A stretch of DNA of 64,000 nt from assembly GCA_030340625.1 (NCBI GenBank), contig JAOPHQ010003992.1:1-64000 (forward strand). The letters are read 5' to 3'. Shown here piece after piece: positions 1 to 10,144 of this stretch (its first letter is position 1; the number at the start of each line of letters is the position of its first letter). The DNA is from Merluccius polli. Taxonomy: Eukaryota; Chordata; Actinopteri; Gadiformes; Merlucciidae. The translations under genes were made by a program, and so were the position numbers. The notes under the pieces are model-generated. The model saw nothing but the letters and a program-made list of their open reading frames with translations. It did not search any database and was not told where the DNA came from.

Positions 1-574
1 ATAAGGGGTCAGTTTGAATAATAGCCAGACCTGAGCGAACGATTGGCAGTGATATTCACAGTTGCTACTGCTTCTGTATATAATAGAAAGATAATGTATA
101 TTTTTAAGTAAGACAGGATAAAGCGTAAGCGCAAAAGTCAGCTCTGACAATTTCATGCAATCATGCTCTAGACTAGAGCATGGATTGTAAACTGGCGGCC
201 TGCAGGCCATATCCGGTCTTCAAACTTCCCATCTGTCTCACAGAATATTAATGAATTCAGAAAATGTGAGGAGGAAAACAAATTGTTCTGGTATTTCGAA
301 TATCTAGCATTTTATTTTTTCAATATTAAAGCATCCCCAAAAACAATTGAGATAAAGATGAAATAATTGTATTAGGAATGAGTTACCGACCCCAAATATC
401 TGCGTTGGACCCGCAGGTTCTAAAGATGAAATTAATCCATCTGTCAGCTTATTATCTGCGAGTAGCTTACACAACCTGATGCAGCAATCAGGCCTCCCTC
501 ATTTACAAAGCTGTGCTTGCTCCGCTGGTTGTGCAGTGAATAGCAGGAGCCAAGCTGAAACAAATTGCTGTCTT
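1..574. other. Non-coding stretch, probably pdxk intron
   Basis: I see no exon with plausible splice sites and no clear repeat here. It lies 5' of the last two pdxk exons on the same strand, so it is probably intronic. The earlier pdxk exons were not found between here and the next exon and should lie left of the window. Confidence 0.4.
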
Positions 575-2028
575 TTATGAATGGAATATGGCTTGTGCCA
601 TATCCTCATGCAAGAATGGGGACAAACTCGTAGCTCTCGGGACAAATGGGGACAAACTCGTACCTTTCATCTTTGAGAACACCGATTTGCATGTATAGGT
701 TGACCCGAACATGGTGAGCACATACATAGCCAAAGTCGTCAGTGTGCCATAGTCTTGGGGACATGCCACCCTCAAAGTGCTAAAGCTTTCAGCACCACGG
801 AGGGCAGATTTCATTTTACTAGAGGCCTGGATGTCAACTAGTTCACTTTGAATCACCACTCATCCAACAGCATCACCTTCTTCATTAGCACATGCACACC
901 TCTTACATTAGTGGAGAACTCTCTGTCTGGGCTGATCGTGAATGGGTCACGCACAAATTCAGTGACATCCCTGGAATTGGCAAAGTCATCAAATCTGGCA
1001 GAGAAATTCTCCTAAGCTGTGTGATGAATTTCTTCATATTCTCTGTGACATTGCTCACGCCCACTGTCTTCAGTGTGTTGAAGTGCAGCAGCCTCCCTGA
1101 TAACAAATCTGCCTGGAATAGATCAAGTTTGTTCCCAAATATCCACCACCGATTTTTCTTGCCCCTGTAGTTTCAGATTGAGTGCATTCAAATGGGAAAA
1201 TAGGTCTGCTAAAAATGCAACGTTGCACATGTATTCTCTGTCTTGCATGATGTGCAGGTGGTCAGCTGCTCCTTTTGATTCACTTTGCTTCAAAAAAATC
1301 CACAACTTGATACCTGAGTTCAATGAAGCGCTCCAAGGCTTTGCCCTTACTCAGCCAGCACACGTCATTGGGGAGTAAGAGGTCATTGTGACTTGAGATT
1401 CCAGCACAAATTTGCGGTATTACTTTCCAGCGGAATCAAAGCCAACAGCTCTTATATCAAAATATCTGACAGAAATGCACAACTGGGAAATGTCAGTGTT
1501 GTCAGTGGACTTGTCAATAGCCAGATATGTGTTGAGCTTCCTTGACCTCATTAAGTACAAGTCCCTGGACGTCCTCTGCCAAGTTGTGGACACGGCGGCT
1601 GTTTCTTGAAGCAGACAGCTGTATTTGCTTAACAGAGGCAATTATCCTGTCCATAGCTTTGTCGGTGGCAAGTTCCTCCAAAACTGTGACCATGCACTCC
1701 TTAAAAGCCTCAGCAATGATAAATGATGTGTTATGTTGGAGAGAACCCAGACAGCCTGAAGAGATGCACTTGTTGCCCTCTCTTGTTCAGTTAAGGTTCG
1801 GTTAATAATCCCACTGGCATTGGGAATATCCAGTTTACAAGGTGGCAATTTTTCTGCGTCGAGCCTCTGACTGCTCAGGATATGACTCTTTGAAAGTTTC
1901 ATGCTTTGTGTAATGGGGACAGCTAAGATTGTATTATTTTGCAACAGCGATTGTTTCATTGCAAATGAGTCATTCAGGTTCACTGAAAACTGGCATGATG
2001 AATGCGTTCTCATCAGACCATTCTTCAT
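575..2028 (-). pseudogene. Decayed hAT-type transposase (GTF2IRD2/BED-like family)
   Basis: Several minus-strand reading-frame fragments line up in transposase order but are broken by stops and frameshifts: roughly 2028-1642, 1641-1420, 1323-1123, 1106-903 and 859-575. The fragment nearest 575 contains CPQDYGTLTTLAMYVLTMFG followed by a residue pattern like the C-terminal hAT dimerisation region, where a serine/threonine-rich stretch precedes a VFS-type motif. Fish genomes contain many intact relatives annotated as general transcription factor II-I repeat domain-containing protein 2-like. This copy is too disrupted to encode a protein. I could not identify terminal inverted repeats or an 8-bp target duplication. 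It sits antisense inside the presumed pdxk intron. Confidence 0.6.
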
Positions 2029-2496
2029 TAAAGCTGTGGTTTTCCATGTTAACTTTCTGCTTTAGGCTCTTTGAGAGTGACATTGTTGCTTGCCATTGAT
2101 GGACAACATGACAGCTCCCCAAAATATATTGATCGCCTCCTGGTGGCTGGCTGCAGTATAGGTGTTAGGAGTCTGTTCACACTGATATAGGCTAATAAAA
2201 ATAACATTAATTTTGTAAGAAAGTGAAAATATTTAACAATAATATGCTAATTAGGCCATAATAAATGTATTTACGTATTTGGCCCTGGGACATATTTAGT
2301 TGATGGCTTCTGCTCTAGATTGAATATTTGGATGTACAATAATATTAACTAAATATTAAGTGATAACCGTATTAACTTTGTTGAAAGTCAAGAAGAAGCT
2401 AGCTACCTTACCTTATTGTATATGGAAAATAGATTTATTACAGGCACATAGTTTGTATGATTGTAACATTATTTTTTTCTTCACCTCTTTCCGAAG
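2029..2496. other. pdxk intron remainder
   Basis: AT-rich sequence between the transposase relic and the penultimate pdxk exon. The last 25 bases form a pyrimidine-rich acceptor ending in AAG. I see nothing else. Confidence 0.5.
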
Positions 2497-2563
2497 ACGG
2501 CCTGTGAGAAAACTGTCTCCTTAATGCATCACGTCATTAAAAGGACCATTACCTACGCCAACG
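2497..2563 (+). CDS. pdxk: pdxk penultimate coding exon
   Basis: 67 nt, 22 codons plus one base. Acceptor CCGAAG, donor G|GTATGT. The donor merges directly into the TG microsatellite. Confidence 0.88.
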
Positions 2564-2566
2564 GTA

Positions 2567-2648
<82 letters not shown>

Positions 2649-2998
2649 TGTGCGTGTGCATGTGGGTGTACACTCATGGAAAGCTGTCATTCTACCCTGA
2701 GGTTCTACTTTCGTTTACATGAAGCTATTTGCTCAATGACAAGAACACTGTCTAAATGCTAATACAGATTGCTTTGAACAAGCATCAATGAGAATGTTTT
2801 GTAATAGGCACAAGCCTGTTTGGTTCCAGGGCAGAATATATTTGTTGTTTTTCGTGATCAACTCTTGGTCGTTTGATTTTTGCAGCGATTGCTGGCCCTG
2901 GGAAGAAACCTACCCCTGCCCAGCTAGAGCTCCGGATGGTCCAGAGCAAAGCAGACATTGAAGATCCTGCCCTCGTAGCGAAGGCTACAGTTCTATAA
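2497..2998 (+). CDS. pdxk: Pyridoxal kinase, C-terminal part (last two coding exons)
   Basis: Pyridoxal kinase phosphorylates pyridoxal, pyridoxine and pyridoxamine using ATP, making the vitamin B6 cofactor in the cytosol. Exon 2497-2563 encodes a 22-residue block starting TACEKTVSLMHHVIKRT. It is followed by a GTATGT donor inside the start of a long TG repeat. Exon 2886-2998 follows a TTTTTGCAG acceptor and reads through LELRMVQSKADIEDPALV to a TAA stop at 2996-2998. Phases agree (67 nt ends in phase 1, the next exon begins with 2 nt). The C-terminus closely matches vertebrate PDXK, which ends in an LELRMVQSKxDIEDP block and ATVL. About 59 of roughly 310 residues are present; the ATP- and substrate-binding parts lie upstream of the window. 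Human PDXK is near AGPAT3 on chromosome 21, consistent with the next gene. Confidence 0.93.
2570..2660 (+). repeat. (TG)n microsatellite in pdxk intron
   Basis: Uninterrupted TG dinucleotides to about 2644, then a degenerate GTGCGCGTGTGCG tail. It begins within about 6 bases of the splice donor. Confidence 0.97.
2886..2998 (+). CDS. pdxk: pdxk last coding exon
   Basis: 113 nt: two bases completing an alanine codon, 36 codons and TAA. The acceptor is TGATTTTTGCAG. The product ends ALVAKATVL. Confidence 0.93.
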
Positions 2999-3055
2999 AA
3001 TAGGAAAAGCCACCAAGAATGATATTCACGCACCACACATTACTGTCGTATTAGT

Positions 3056-3097
3056 TAGTGTGTGTGTGTGGCTGATCGGCCACACACACACACACTA
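3056..3097. repeat. Inverted repeat (GT arm / CA arm hairpin)
   Basis: TAGTGTGTGTGTGTGGC at 3056-3072 is followed by the 6-base loop TGATCG and then the reverse-complementary arm GCCACAC...ACTA at 3079-3097, which has one extra CA unit. Confidence 0.85.
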
Positions 3098-3332
3098 AGA
3101 ATTTCTACATGTTGGAACTGTCATGCCTTATACAATCGCACAGCCATGTTTTTATGAGGTAAGCAGGATTCAAAGTGTGTTGTACGTTTCCCCTACCCAC
3201 ACACACACACGCGTGCATGTTCTGTGCAACTTCTATCAATGTGTTGTTGCCGACTACGGTCGATATTTTCTTTTTTCATCAAACTGTTACAAAGTTTTGT
3301 CGTCTTCACTCAGAGCTTATCCAGTAGTGTGT

Positions 3333-3467
<135 letters not shown>

Positions 3468-4280
3468 ACTACCTGCTCTACTTGCTGCAGCTCTGACCAA
3501 GCATTTTGAGTGAGGTGTTTCTGACCAAGCATTACAACACACATTGTGGGTAGAAAACCAATGCTATAATTGAAAGAGCATATAGAGCCTCTGGTGACTG
3601 CAGCCTTGGTAATGAATATATGGCATTTTGGTAATGCACTGTAATTCAGTATAGACATGAATAACAGATTACATGTGTGCTTTTTACTGATGTCTCACTG
3701 CACACCTCTGGTGAAGCTTTGTTCCAACGGCCTATGTTGATGTCGTAGAAATCGTTGGGTGTATATCATTATGATTGGTGAGCCTATGGCATAACAGCTT
3801 ATAGTAAATTATCATTATTAATCCATTATTAAACGGTATTTGTGTAACTAACATTGTTTTTAAAGGTGGAAATAGCTTATGCCTATACTTTTGTTTTACA
3901 ATCCCTCCATCAAGCTGTCCGCCCTCCATTTGTGTTATGCAATGATTTCTTACAATGTACGATAATCGTGTGAAATGTAAAATGAATGTCTTAAAAATTT
4001 CTAATTTGATTTTTGCACAGATAATCTAGAAGATATTATGGTGTCGATTTTAATTTTGTATCTAGAATTTAAAAAATGATTGACTGTGAAAGACCTTTAT
4101 GTAATGGCCTTAAACTGGTCTAGAAAGGAACTACAGGTAGTAATGAATGTTTTTGTATGAGAATGTACTGTGCACAATATGTTTAGATATGTGCCAAACC
4201 ATGAGCTGCTGCTCTGATGTAGAGCTAATAAATGAGTAAAGATGAATATCAAGTAATAAACTAATGTTTAATGATTTGTG

Positions 4281-5230
4281 TCTGTTTCACATTATTTGTC
4301 TTCATGTTTGGCCTTGTTGTCTTTGTGTGTTTAATAGTCTTAGATGAGGAAGGACTGAACTTATCCAGTTTTGTGTGTTTTGTCACTGTTATATTTCATG
4401 CTGAATCCATTTTCTGTCTAACATCAAACAGCATAAGTTGTTGCTTTTCTGTATTCTGTATTGTTGATTGTGCTTCATTATATGCACTACTTGGTAGAAT
4501 GAGCAAAGGCTGGTTGCAGCTTAATTTTACTAGCAGTAATCTTGTGCATTATGGACAGCCTGCATTAACCCAAATAAGCAGGTGGGCCAATGTGTTCACC
4601 TGGCGTCTAAACTACTACCGCAATAGGAGGCCTGACTGCAAGGACTGGAAAAGGCCTTGAGAGAAATAGGCTACATGTAATAACATGTTCATTTGGCATA
4701 TGATAGTGCACGCAAGCATGCGTCTGAATCATTGCAGATATTACCTGTTGTAAACGAGCTGCTGTGTATTTCTGCAGCGTTGTTAAAAATGGATTTGTGA
4801 ATTACTGAAAGTGTGCTTGATGTGAGAGTAAGCTGGCTGGGTCTGGGAGCAGCAAGCATGAAAGCTGCTATGGCGTCAACTGGCCAGCAGAGGGCAAAAT
4901 ATATGAAGTTCTCTGAGCTGCTGGGGTGAAGAAGAAGAAGAAGAAGAAGAAGAAGAAGAAGAAGAGTTGGGCGGTGCAATTATTAGTTTTGAAAAATAAT
5001 GCGAGGTTAAAAAATAAAAACATATGCCCTACCATCTTGTAAAATTGAGACATTAAGACCTATAAAAGTCCCAGTTAACAAATTCCACGTTGCAACTATT
5101 GGTCGCTACAGTGAATCCCTTAAAAAATACAATATAAAATTTAAAAAAACAACCTTGAACCTAATATTTACTGCTTACTAAAACACACAAATAAATTAAA
5201 ATAAACCACAAAAAAAGTAGTAGTTTTAGT
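4281..5230. other. pdxk-agpat3 intergenic stretch
   Basis: AT-rich sequence without a supported gene. It contains a (GAA)n/(AAG)n trinucleotide run at about 4929-4966. The reading frames crossing it show no recognisable domain. Confidence 0.5.
4928..4966 (+). repeat. (GAA)n trinucleotide repeat
   Basis: About twelve perfect GAA/AAG units. Confidence 0.95.
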
Positions 5231-5960
5231 TTAGTTTATCCTTGGACCCTCCTCCGCTCCTTGGCCCCCCTGTAGCAGGGGGGCCAAATAATGGATGCGA
5301 ACCGCCGGCTGGTGAGCGGCGGCGGCGGTTCCGTGTCCCCGCAGCCCGGCACCGAGCGGCGGTCCCGGGGGGGAAAACCGACGCCGGCGTCGCGCTGGAA
5401 GAAAAAAAAAAGTCACTAAACGCGGTTGAATGAGTGAGGGGCGGACCGGATGTTGGCCGTCTCCTCCGCTCCGCTTTCAAGGGGAGGGGGAGGAAGGGGA
5501 GCGTGGGGGGGGAGGAGGTAGTATGGGGCTGTAGCCGGCAAACACGCCGCACTTAGCACCTCGGATTCGGCTTAAAGGTCCGATTTGGGACCGAGTCCCG
5601 TGAACGGCAGCCGCCCCCAAGAGAGGAGCGTGAAGACGCCAGACGGCGTCTGTTCTCCCCCGTCCACACGCAGCAAGGAAGCGGCGGCAAGCAAGCAAGG
5701 AAGCGGCGGCGGCGGCTCCGGTTCTCCAGGCGGAGGACTGAACGGTAAGGTAACCCCGCACTGCTGCCGCTCGGTCCTCACGGCCAGCTAACCGCGAAGC
5801 TAACCGGCCTTGCTTCGCACGTTTGCCCGTGCTGCCTCGCCCCGAACGCGGCTACGTTGGAGGCGTGGTGTGCTTTCCGAGCCGCGGTCGGAAGGCGGGT
5901 GCGGTGGCGGTCGTTAGGGCATCCCTTGGCGGGGGGAGATGGTTTTGACAGCCGCCACCA
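5231..5960 (+). promoter_or_regulatory. agpat3: CpG-island promoter of agpat3
   Basis: The base composition changes abruptly from AT-rich to strongly GC- and CpG-rich. There is a GC box (GGGGCGG) near 5437 and poly-GGA/GGGAGG tracts near 5480-5515. There is no TATA box, as is usual for housekeeping genes. A good donor (AACG|GTAAGG) at 5744/5745 closes a presumed non-coding first exon, and the next same-strand gene is agpat3. A 12-bp perfect stem with a 3-base loop lies at 5261-5287. Confidence 0.65.
5550..5744 (+). other. agpat3: Probable agpat3 non-coding exon 1
   Basis: Inferred from the CpG island and the consensus donor at 5745. The 5' end is approximate. Vertebrate AGPAT3 genes have untranslated first exons, so joining to the acceptor at 19711 (or to 19513) is expected but unproven. 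Confidence 0.45.
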
Positions 5961-6045
5961 CCACCACCACTTCCAGTGTTAGCTAGCTTAGCCAAACTTA
6001 GCCCTGGCGTCCCTGTAGCAGCCCTACGGCACCGTCAGTCCCCGT

Positions 6046-6047
6046 TC

Positions 6048-6079
<32 letters not shown>

Positions 6080-6128
6080 GAATATGTATATGTGTATATA
6101 TATATATGTATATATGTGTATTTACACC
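6046..6128 (+). repeat. (AT)n and degenerate TATATG repeat
   Basis: A perfect AT run to about 6070 is followed by ATGTATAT-type degenerate units. Poly-C runs occur nearby at about 6279-6301 and 6568-6583. Confidence 0.9.
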
Positions 6129-7021
6129 AGTGTAAGGACGTGCCGGAGGGCGGCCCGGTCCACGCCGGGAAGTCGAGGCCGTTCTCCTGCTAAGGTGATC
6201 CCAGACACACCGCCGCATCAACCGTAACCATGGGGGGGGGTGAAGAGAGCCGCTACTTCCGTTATCTTTTTAAACATGCCCCCCCCCCCCCCCCCCCCCC
6301 CATAAAGTTTCATTTGCGTTTCATTTTATTTTTTTAATTAGAAATCCGCATATGTGTCTGTACAGATCCAGGGCAGATCTAAAACAATATGTCAACTGAA
6401 AAAACTGCACCCGACGCACCAACGGAAAGTGGCCGTTGAAAATGCACCGCAACGGGGGAGGGACGCAGGTGTCTCCCCCCCCCCTCCTGGGTGGGATTTG
6501 ACCGTCCCCCAAGTCTATGGGACGGGACGTGGGTTTCTATAAGCCAAGGTCTCTGTGGACAAGGACGCCCCCCCCCCCCCCCCCAAATGGCCATTTAATG
6601 ATATTTACCTGACGGTTTGTGGGTGATACGTTGATGCGTGCGTGCGTGCGCGTGCTTGTGTGCGTGTGTGATATATCATGGACCACGGCACCATATCAGA
6701 TTGCATTGTTACTTGTTGGAGTGAACGCAGAGCATGTGGCTCCCTCACCCCTCCCTCCCCCGCCTCACCCCTCCCTCCACCCGGCACCATGTGCGCCGTG
6801 AGGCCGGGACCTGACGTAGCGCAGCGTCGCGTCGCGCCACCCACGGGTTACTACAGTTCACTCACGTCTGCCGTTCTGGTCCAGGGTTAAACTTTGCTCT
6901 AGTTTCTAGCCGCCATAGCCTCTTCACACACAGGCGAGTATCTCTGTACCGGCGGTGCTGAGGAGACGTGGCGTCATGTCGGCAGCACACGATGGCGTCA
7001 TGCGGCTGTGTTATATGTGTT

Positions 7022-7127
7022 GTATGTAGTAGGGGTGGGTTTATGTGTAGTAGGGGTGGGTGTATGTGTAGTAGGGGTGGGTGTATGTGTAGTAGGGGTG
7101 GGTTTATGTGTAGTAGGGGTGGGTTTA
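7022..7127 (+). repeat. 21-bp minisatellite, about 5 copies
   Basis: The unit is TGTGTAGTAGGGGTGGGTTT plus one A. Copies alternate between GGGTTTA and GGGTGTA variants. Because 21 is divisible by three, all frames stay open, which explains spurious peptides here. The G-rich strand has regularly spaced GGGG and GGG runs. Confidence 0.93.
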
Positions 7128-7328
7128 TGTGGTTTTTGGGTGTGGGTTTTTGTTGTGTTTGCTTGTTCATGTTTTCGTGCCGTTTCTGCCAAATACAGCC
7201 TTTATCCTTGTGTGTTGAACTGCAGATACTAGTGCTGTACCTTATTTTATATATATCTATATAACTCTATATCTAGATATATATTTATCACGAGTTGTGT
7301 ATGTATATATATATATATATATATATAT

Positions 7329-8240
7329 TAGGCCTGCACGATTAAATGAATTTTCATCGTCATCGCGATGTGAACGTTCGCGATAAACACATCGCAAAAG
7401 CTGGTCTGTAATGCGATAAGTTCGCCATGCACACTCGCCGTGGCATTCTGACATTTGGGGCCATGCATGCACACACTAGTCAATCAGATGACGCCAAGCT
7501 TCGCTGACGTTCCTGCAGGATAACGCTACGTAAAGATAGCGTTGCGGCTGCGGCGCGCCGCTCCTGGGACGCTGCTGAGACGTTCCGCAGCGGCCCGGTG
7601 GAAATACTTTCATTGACTAGAGTGGCAGCGATCAGCAGCGGTGACCGCGACGCAGCCGTAACGCGACGCTCACGTCCCCTACAGCGTAGCGCTGCGAGGC
7701 GGCAGGATTCGCGGGATCACGCGAGAACTACAAGACCACGCGAGAATCAGGAGACCACGCGATCATTTGTAGATGTCAAAATAGAACAAACAAATTACGT
7801 AAGTTATTACGTAAATAACTTACGTAATTTGCGTAAGTTACGTGAATTGCGTAACTTACGCAATTCACGTAAGTTATTACGTAAATAACTTACGCAAATT
7901 ACGTAAGTTATTTACGTAATAACTTACGTGAATTGCGTAAGTTACGCAATTCACGTAACTTACGCAAATTACGTAAGTTATTACGTAAATAACTTACGTA
8001 ATTTGCGTAAGTTATTTACGTAATAACTTACGAGATAACTTGACGTTATCCTGCAGGAACGTCAGCGAAGCTTGGCGTCATCTGATTGACTAGTGTGTGC
8101 ATGCATGGCCCCAAATGTCAGAATGCCACGGCGAGTGTGCATGGCGAACTTATCGCATTACAGACCAGCTTTTGCGATGTGTTTATCGCGAACGTTCACA
8201 TCGCGATGACGATGAAAATTCGATTAATCGTGCAGGCCTA
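7329..8240. mobile_element. 912-bp foldback/hAT-like element with 197-bp inverted arms
   Basis: The left arm 7329-7525 starts TAGGCCTGCACGATTAA. The right arm 8044-8240 is its reverse complement, ending TTAATCGTGCAGGCCTA. Apart from a few bases just inside the tips (near 7343-7347 and its partner), the arms read as identical, which suggests recent origin or gene conversion. The TAGG..TGCACGATTA tip resembles common fish hAT-like non-autonomous elements. No transposase is encoded. The interior has a GC-rich part (about 7526-7780) and a TTACGTAA array (7790-8035). Flanks are (TA)n on the left and more TTACGTAA array on the right, so no clear 8-bp target duplication is visible. Confidence 0.75.
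7790..8035. repeat. TTACGTAA-rich palindromic array, block 1
   Basis: The sequence is built almost only from the words TTACGTAA, AACTTACG, TTGCGTAAG and CACGTAA in alternating orientation. I count about ten perfect TTACGTAA octamers. The octamer is itself a palindrome, and the strand-symmetric arrangement makes larger palindromes. Confidence 0.85.
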
Positions 8241-8515
8241 ATACGCAAATTACGTAATAACTTACGTGAATTGCGTAAGTTACGCAATTCACGTAACTTA
8301 CGCAAATTACGTAAGTTATTTACGTAATAACTTACGTAATTTGCGTAAGTTATTTACGTAATAACTTACGTAATTTGCGTAAGTTATTTACGTAATAACT
8401 TACGCAAATTACGTAAGTTATTACGTAAATAACTTACGCAAATTACGTAAGTTATTTACGTAATAACTTACGTAATTTGCGTAAGTTACGTAAATAACTT
8501 ACGTAAATTACGTTA
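8241..8515. repeat. TTACGTAA-rich palindromic array, block 2
   Basis: Same word set as block 1 but outside the right inverted arm. About fourteen perfect TTACGTAA octamers. The block ends at the GCTAAC-type short tandem units of 8520-8555. Confidence 0.85.
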
Positions 8516-9234
8516 ATGGCGCTAACGGAGCTAACCGGGCTAACAGAGCTAACTGGTAAACGGTGCCTGGACTCCAGCACTCACCGATATGGTATCGGAA
8601 TCGGAACAACTCTCGGTAAAAGGAAAGAAGTGTGAGACAGCTTTGGAGCAACAGTTGATTCACAACACTACAACTAAACAGATCTCACTCTGCGTGAGTC
8701 GCGCTGGACTGTCGGGCTGCGGAGCGGTGCAGAGGAGAAGGAGGGGTGAGAAGAGGATGATACCATTTGCTAAGCGGGGATGTTTTCATTTTCGTCCTTA
8801 ACATATACATTTTAAACCACAAACTACGGAGTATGTTTTGGACATTATTTAACCCTGTCAGTATCCAATCCAGAATTAATTTGTGTTATTTATTTAAGCT
8901 CTTTTCCCCTGAGATTCTTTTATTTCAATAGATACTTTTTGTTTTTGTTGAGAGCAGGGTAAGGAAACTTTAATTTATTTTTACAATAACATGTAAATTA
9001 ATGTTATGTGGGTTTCAATAAAAGCATGCACAAGAATATTATTTTCCCTTTTTTTTAATGTAATTACCATCAGCTATTCAGTGTTGAGAGTACCTAAAAG
9101 CAGGGAATCTATTAAAGCTGAAAAATCTGAAAGAGACAGGAACTGTATGCAAACTTAAATATTTTCTTATTTATCGCAAGTCATATCGTCATCGCAATAT
9201 TGAACAGTGTGATCGCACATCGCACATTTTGCTG

Positions 9235-9287
<53 letters not shown>

Positions 9288-10140
9288 TAGTGCATATACT
9301 ATATAAAACTCTTTGTGTTGGCCAGGGTTTTGACATGCATGGGAGAATGGGGGATACTGTGTCTGAACCACGTTTAGCAATCACATTATCCTAGTGGAGC
9401 TTATTGTACGAGACATTGTCTTGCACAATGAGGCCCTGCGGCCGTCGATGTTGATGAAAAGGCTCGGACCAAGGCAAGCAATATTAATACCGGTAGTCAA
9501 TATTGTCTCTGCTCCTTTTTGCACTGTTGGAACTACATAACAATTTTGGCCTCAACGTTAAAACGGCCATTGCTCTTTAAATGTAGGCTTCTTGCAAGCA
9601 CACGGTTAACATTTGCACACCCAATTGGTTTGTGAAGCCTGCACAGCACATATTTGTAAATGTTGGTGATAATCTGATGTTGCAACTAGGCCTGGCGAGT
9701 TTATTTATATAATAGCACCATTCAAACACAAGGCCATTAATAGTGCTTTGCTTTACAAAGGAATAAATCGCATGTAAAAACATTGAACGAGTATATCAAT
9801 GGTTATCTTTACTTTTGAATGATTATAAAATGGTCAGTTCCCTCAATGACTGTTTTTCTCCAGCTGTTTATCTAAAGCGGAACAGTTACAAGCAGTTTAG
9901 GTCCAAGCGAATGCTCGTTTAGTTTTCTTTGTAGTAACTTGTAGTACAGTGGGCAGTATGTGGGCAACATGATTTTAATTCATATAAAAACATAACCCAG
10001 TTATTGTGCATCTGTTCTCTAGGTTACTGAGTGGATACAGAATCATTTGATTACATTTCGGTCGTTTTTTTGGAAGTATTTTAAGTTGATTTTACAGATC
10101 ATATTCTCATCTTAAAAAGGAATTACCCCTAGAAAAATAA
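8516..10140. other. agpat3 intron 1, no gene seen
   Basis: It contains about four 11-12 bp AGCTAAC-type units (8520-8555), an (AC)n microsatellite at 9239-9284 and otherwise unremarkable AT-rich sequence. No exon is supported. Confidence 0.5.
9239..9284 (+). repeat. (AC)n microsatellite
   Basis: A perfect AC run. Confidence 0.97.
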
Positions 10141-10144
10141 TTAA

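Noticed and set aside
7008..7232. Repetitive frames over the 21-bp minisatellite
   Set aside because: Same reason: unit length divisible by three keeps frames open without any coding evidence.
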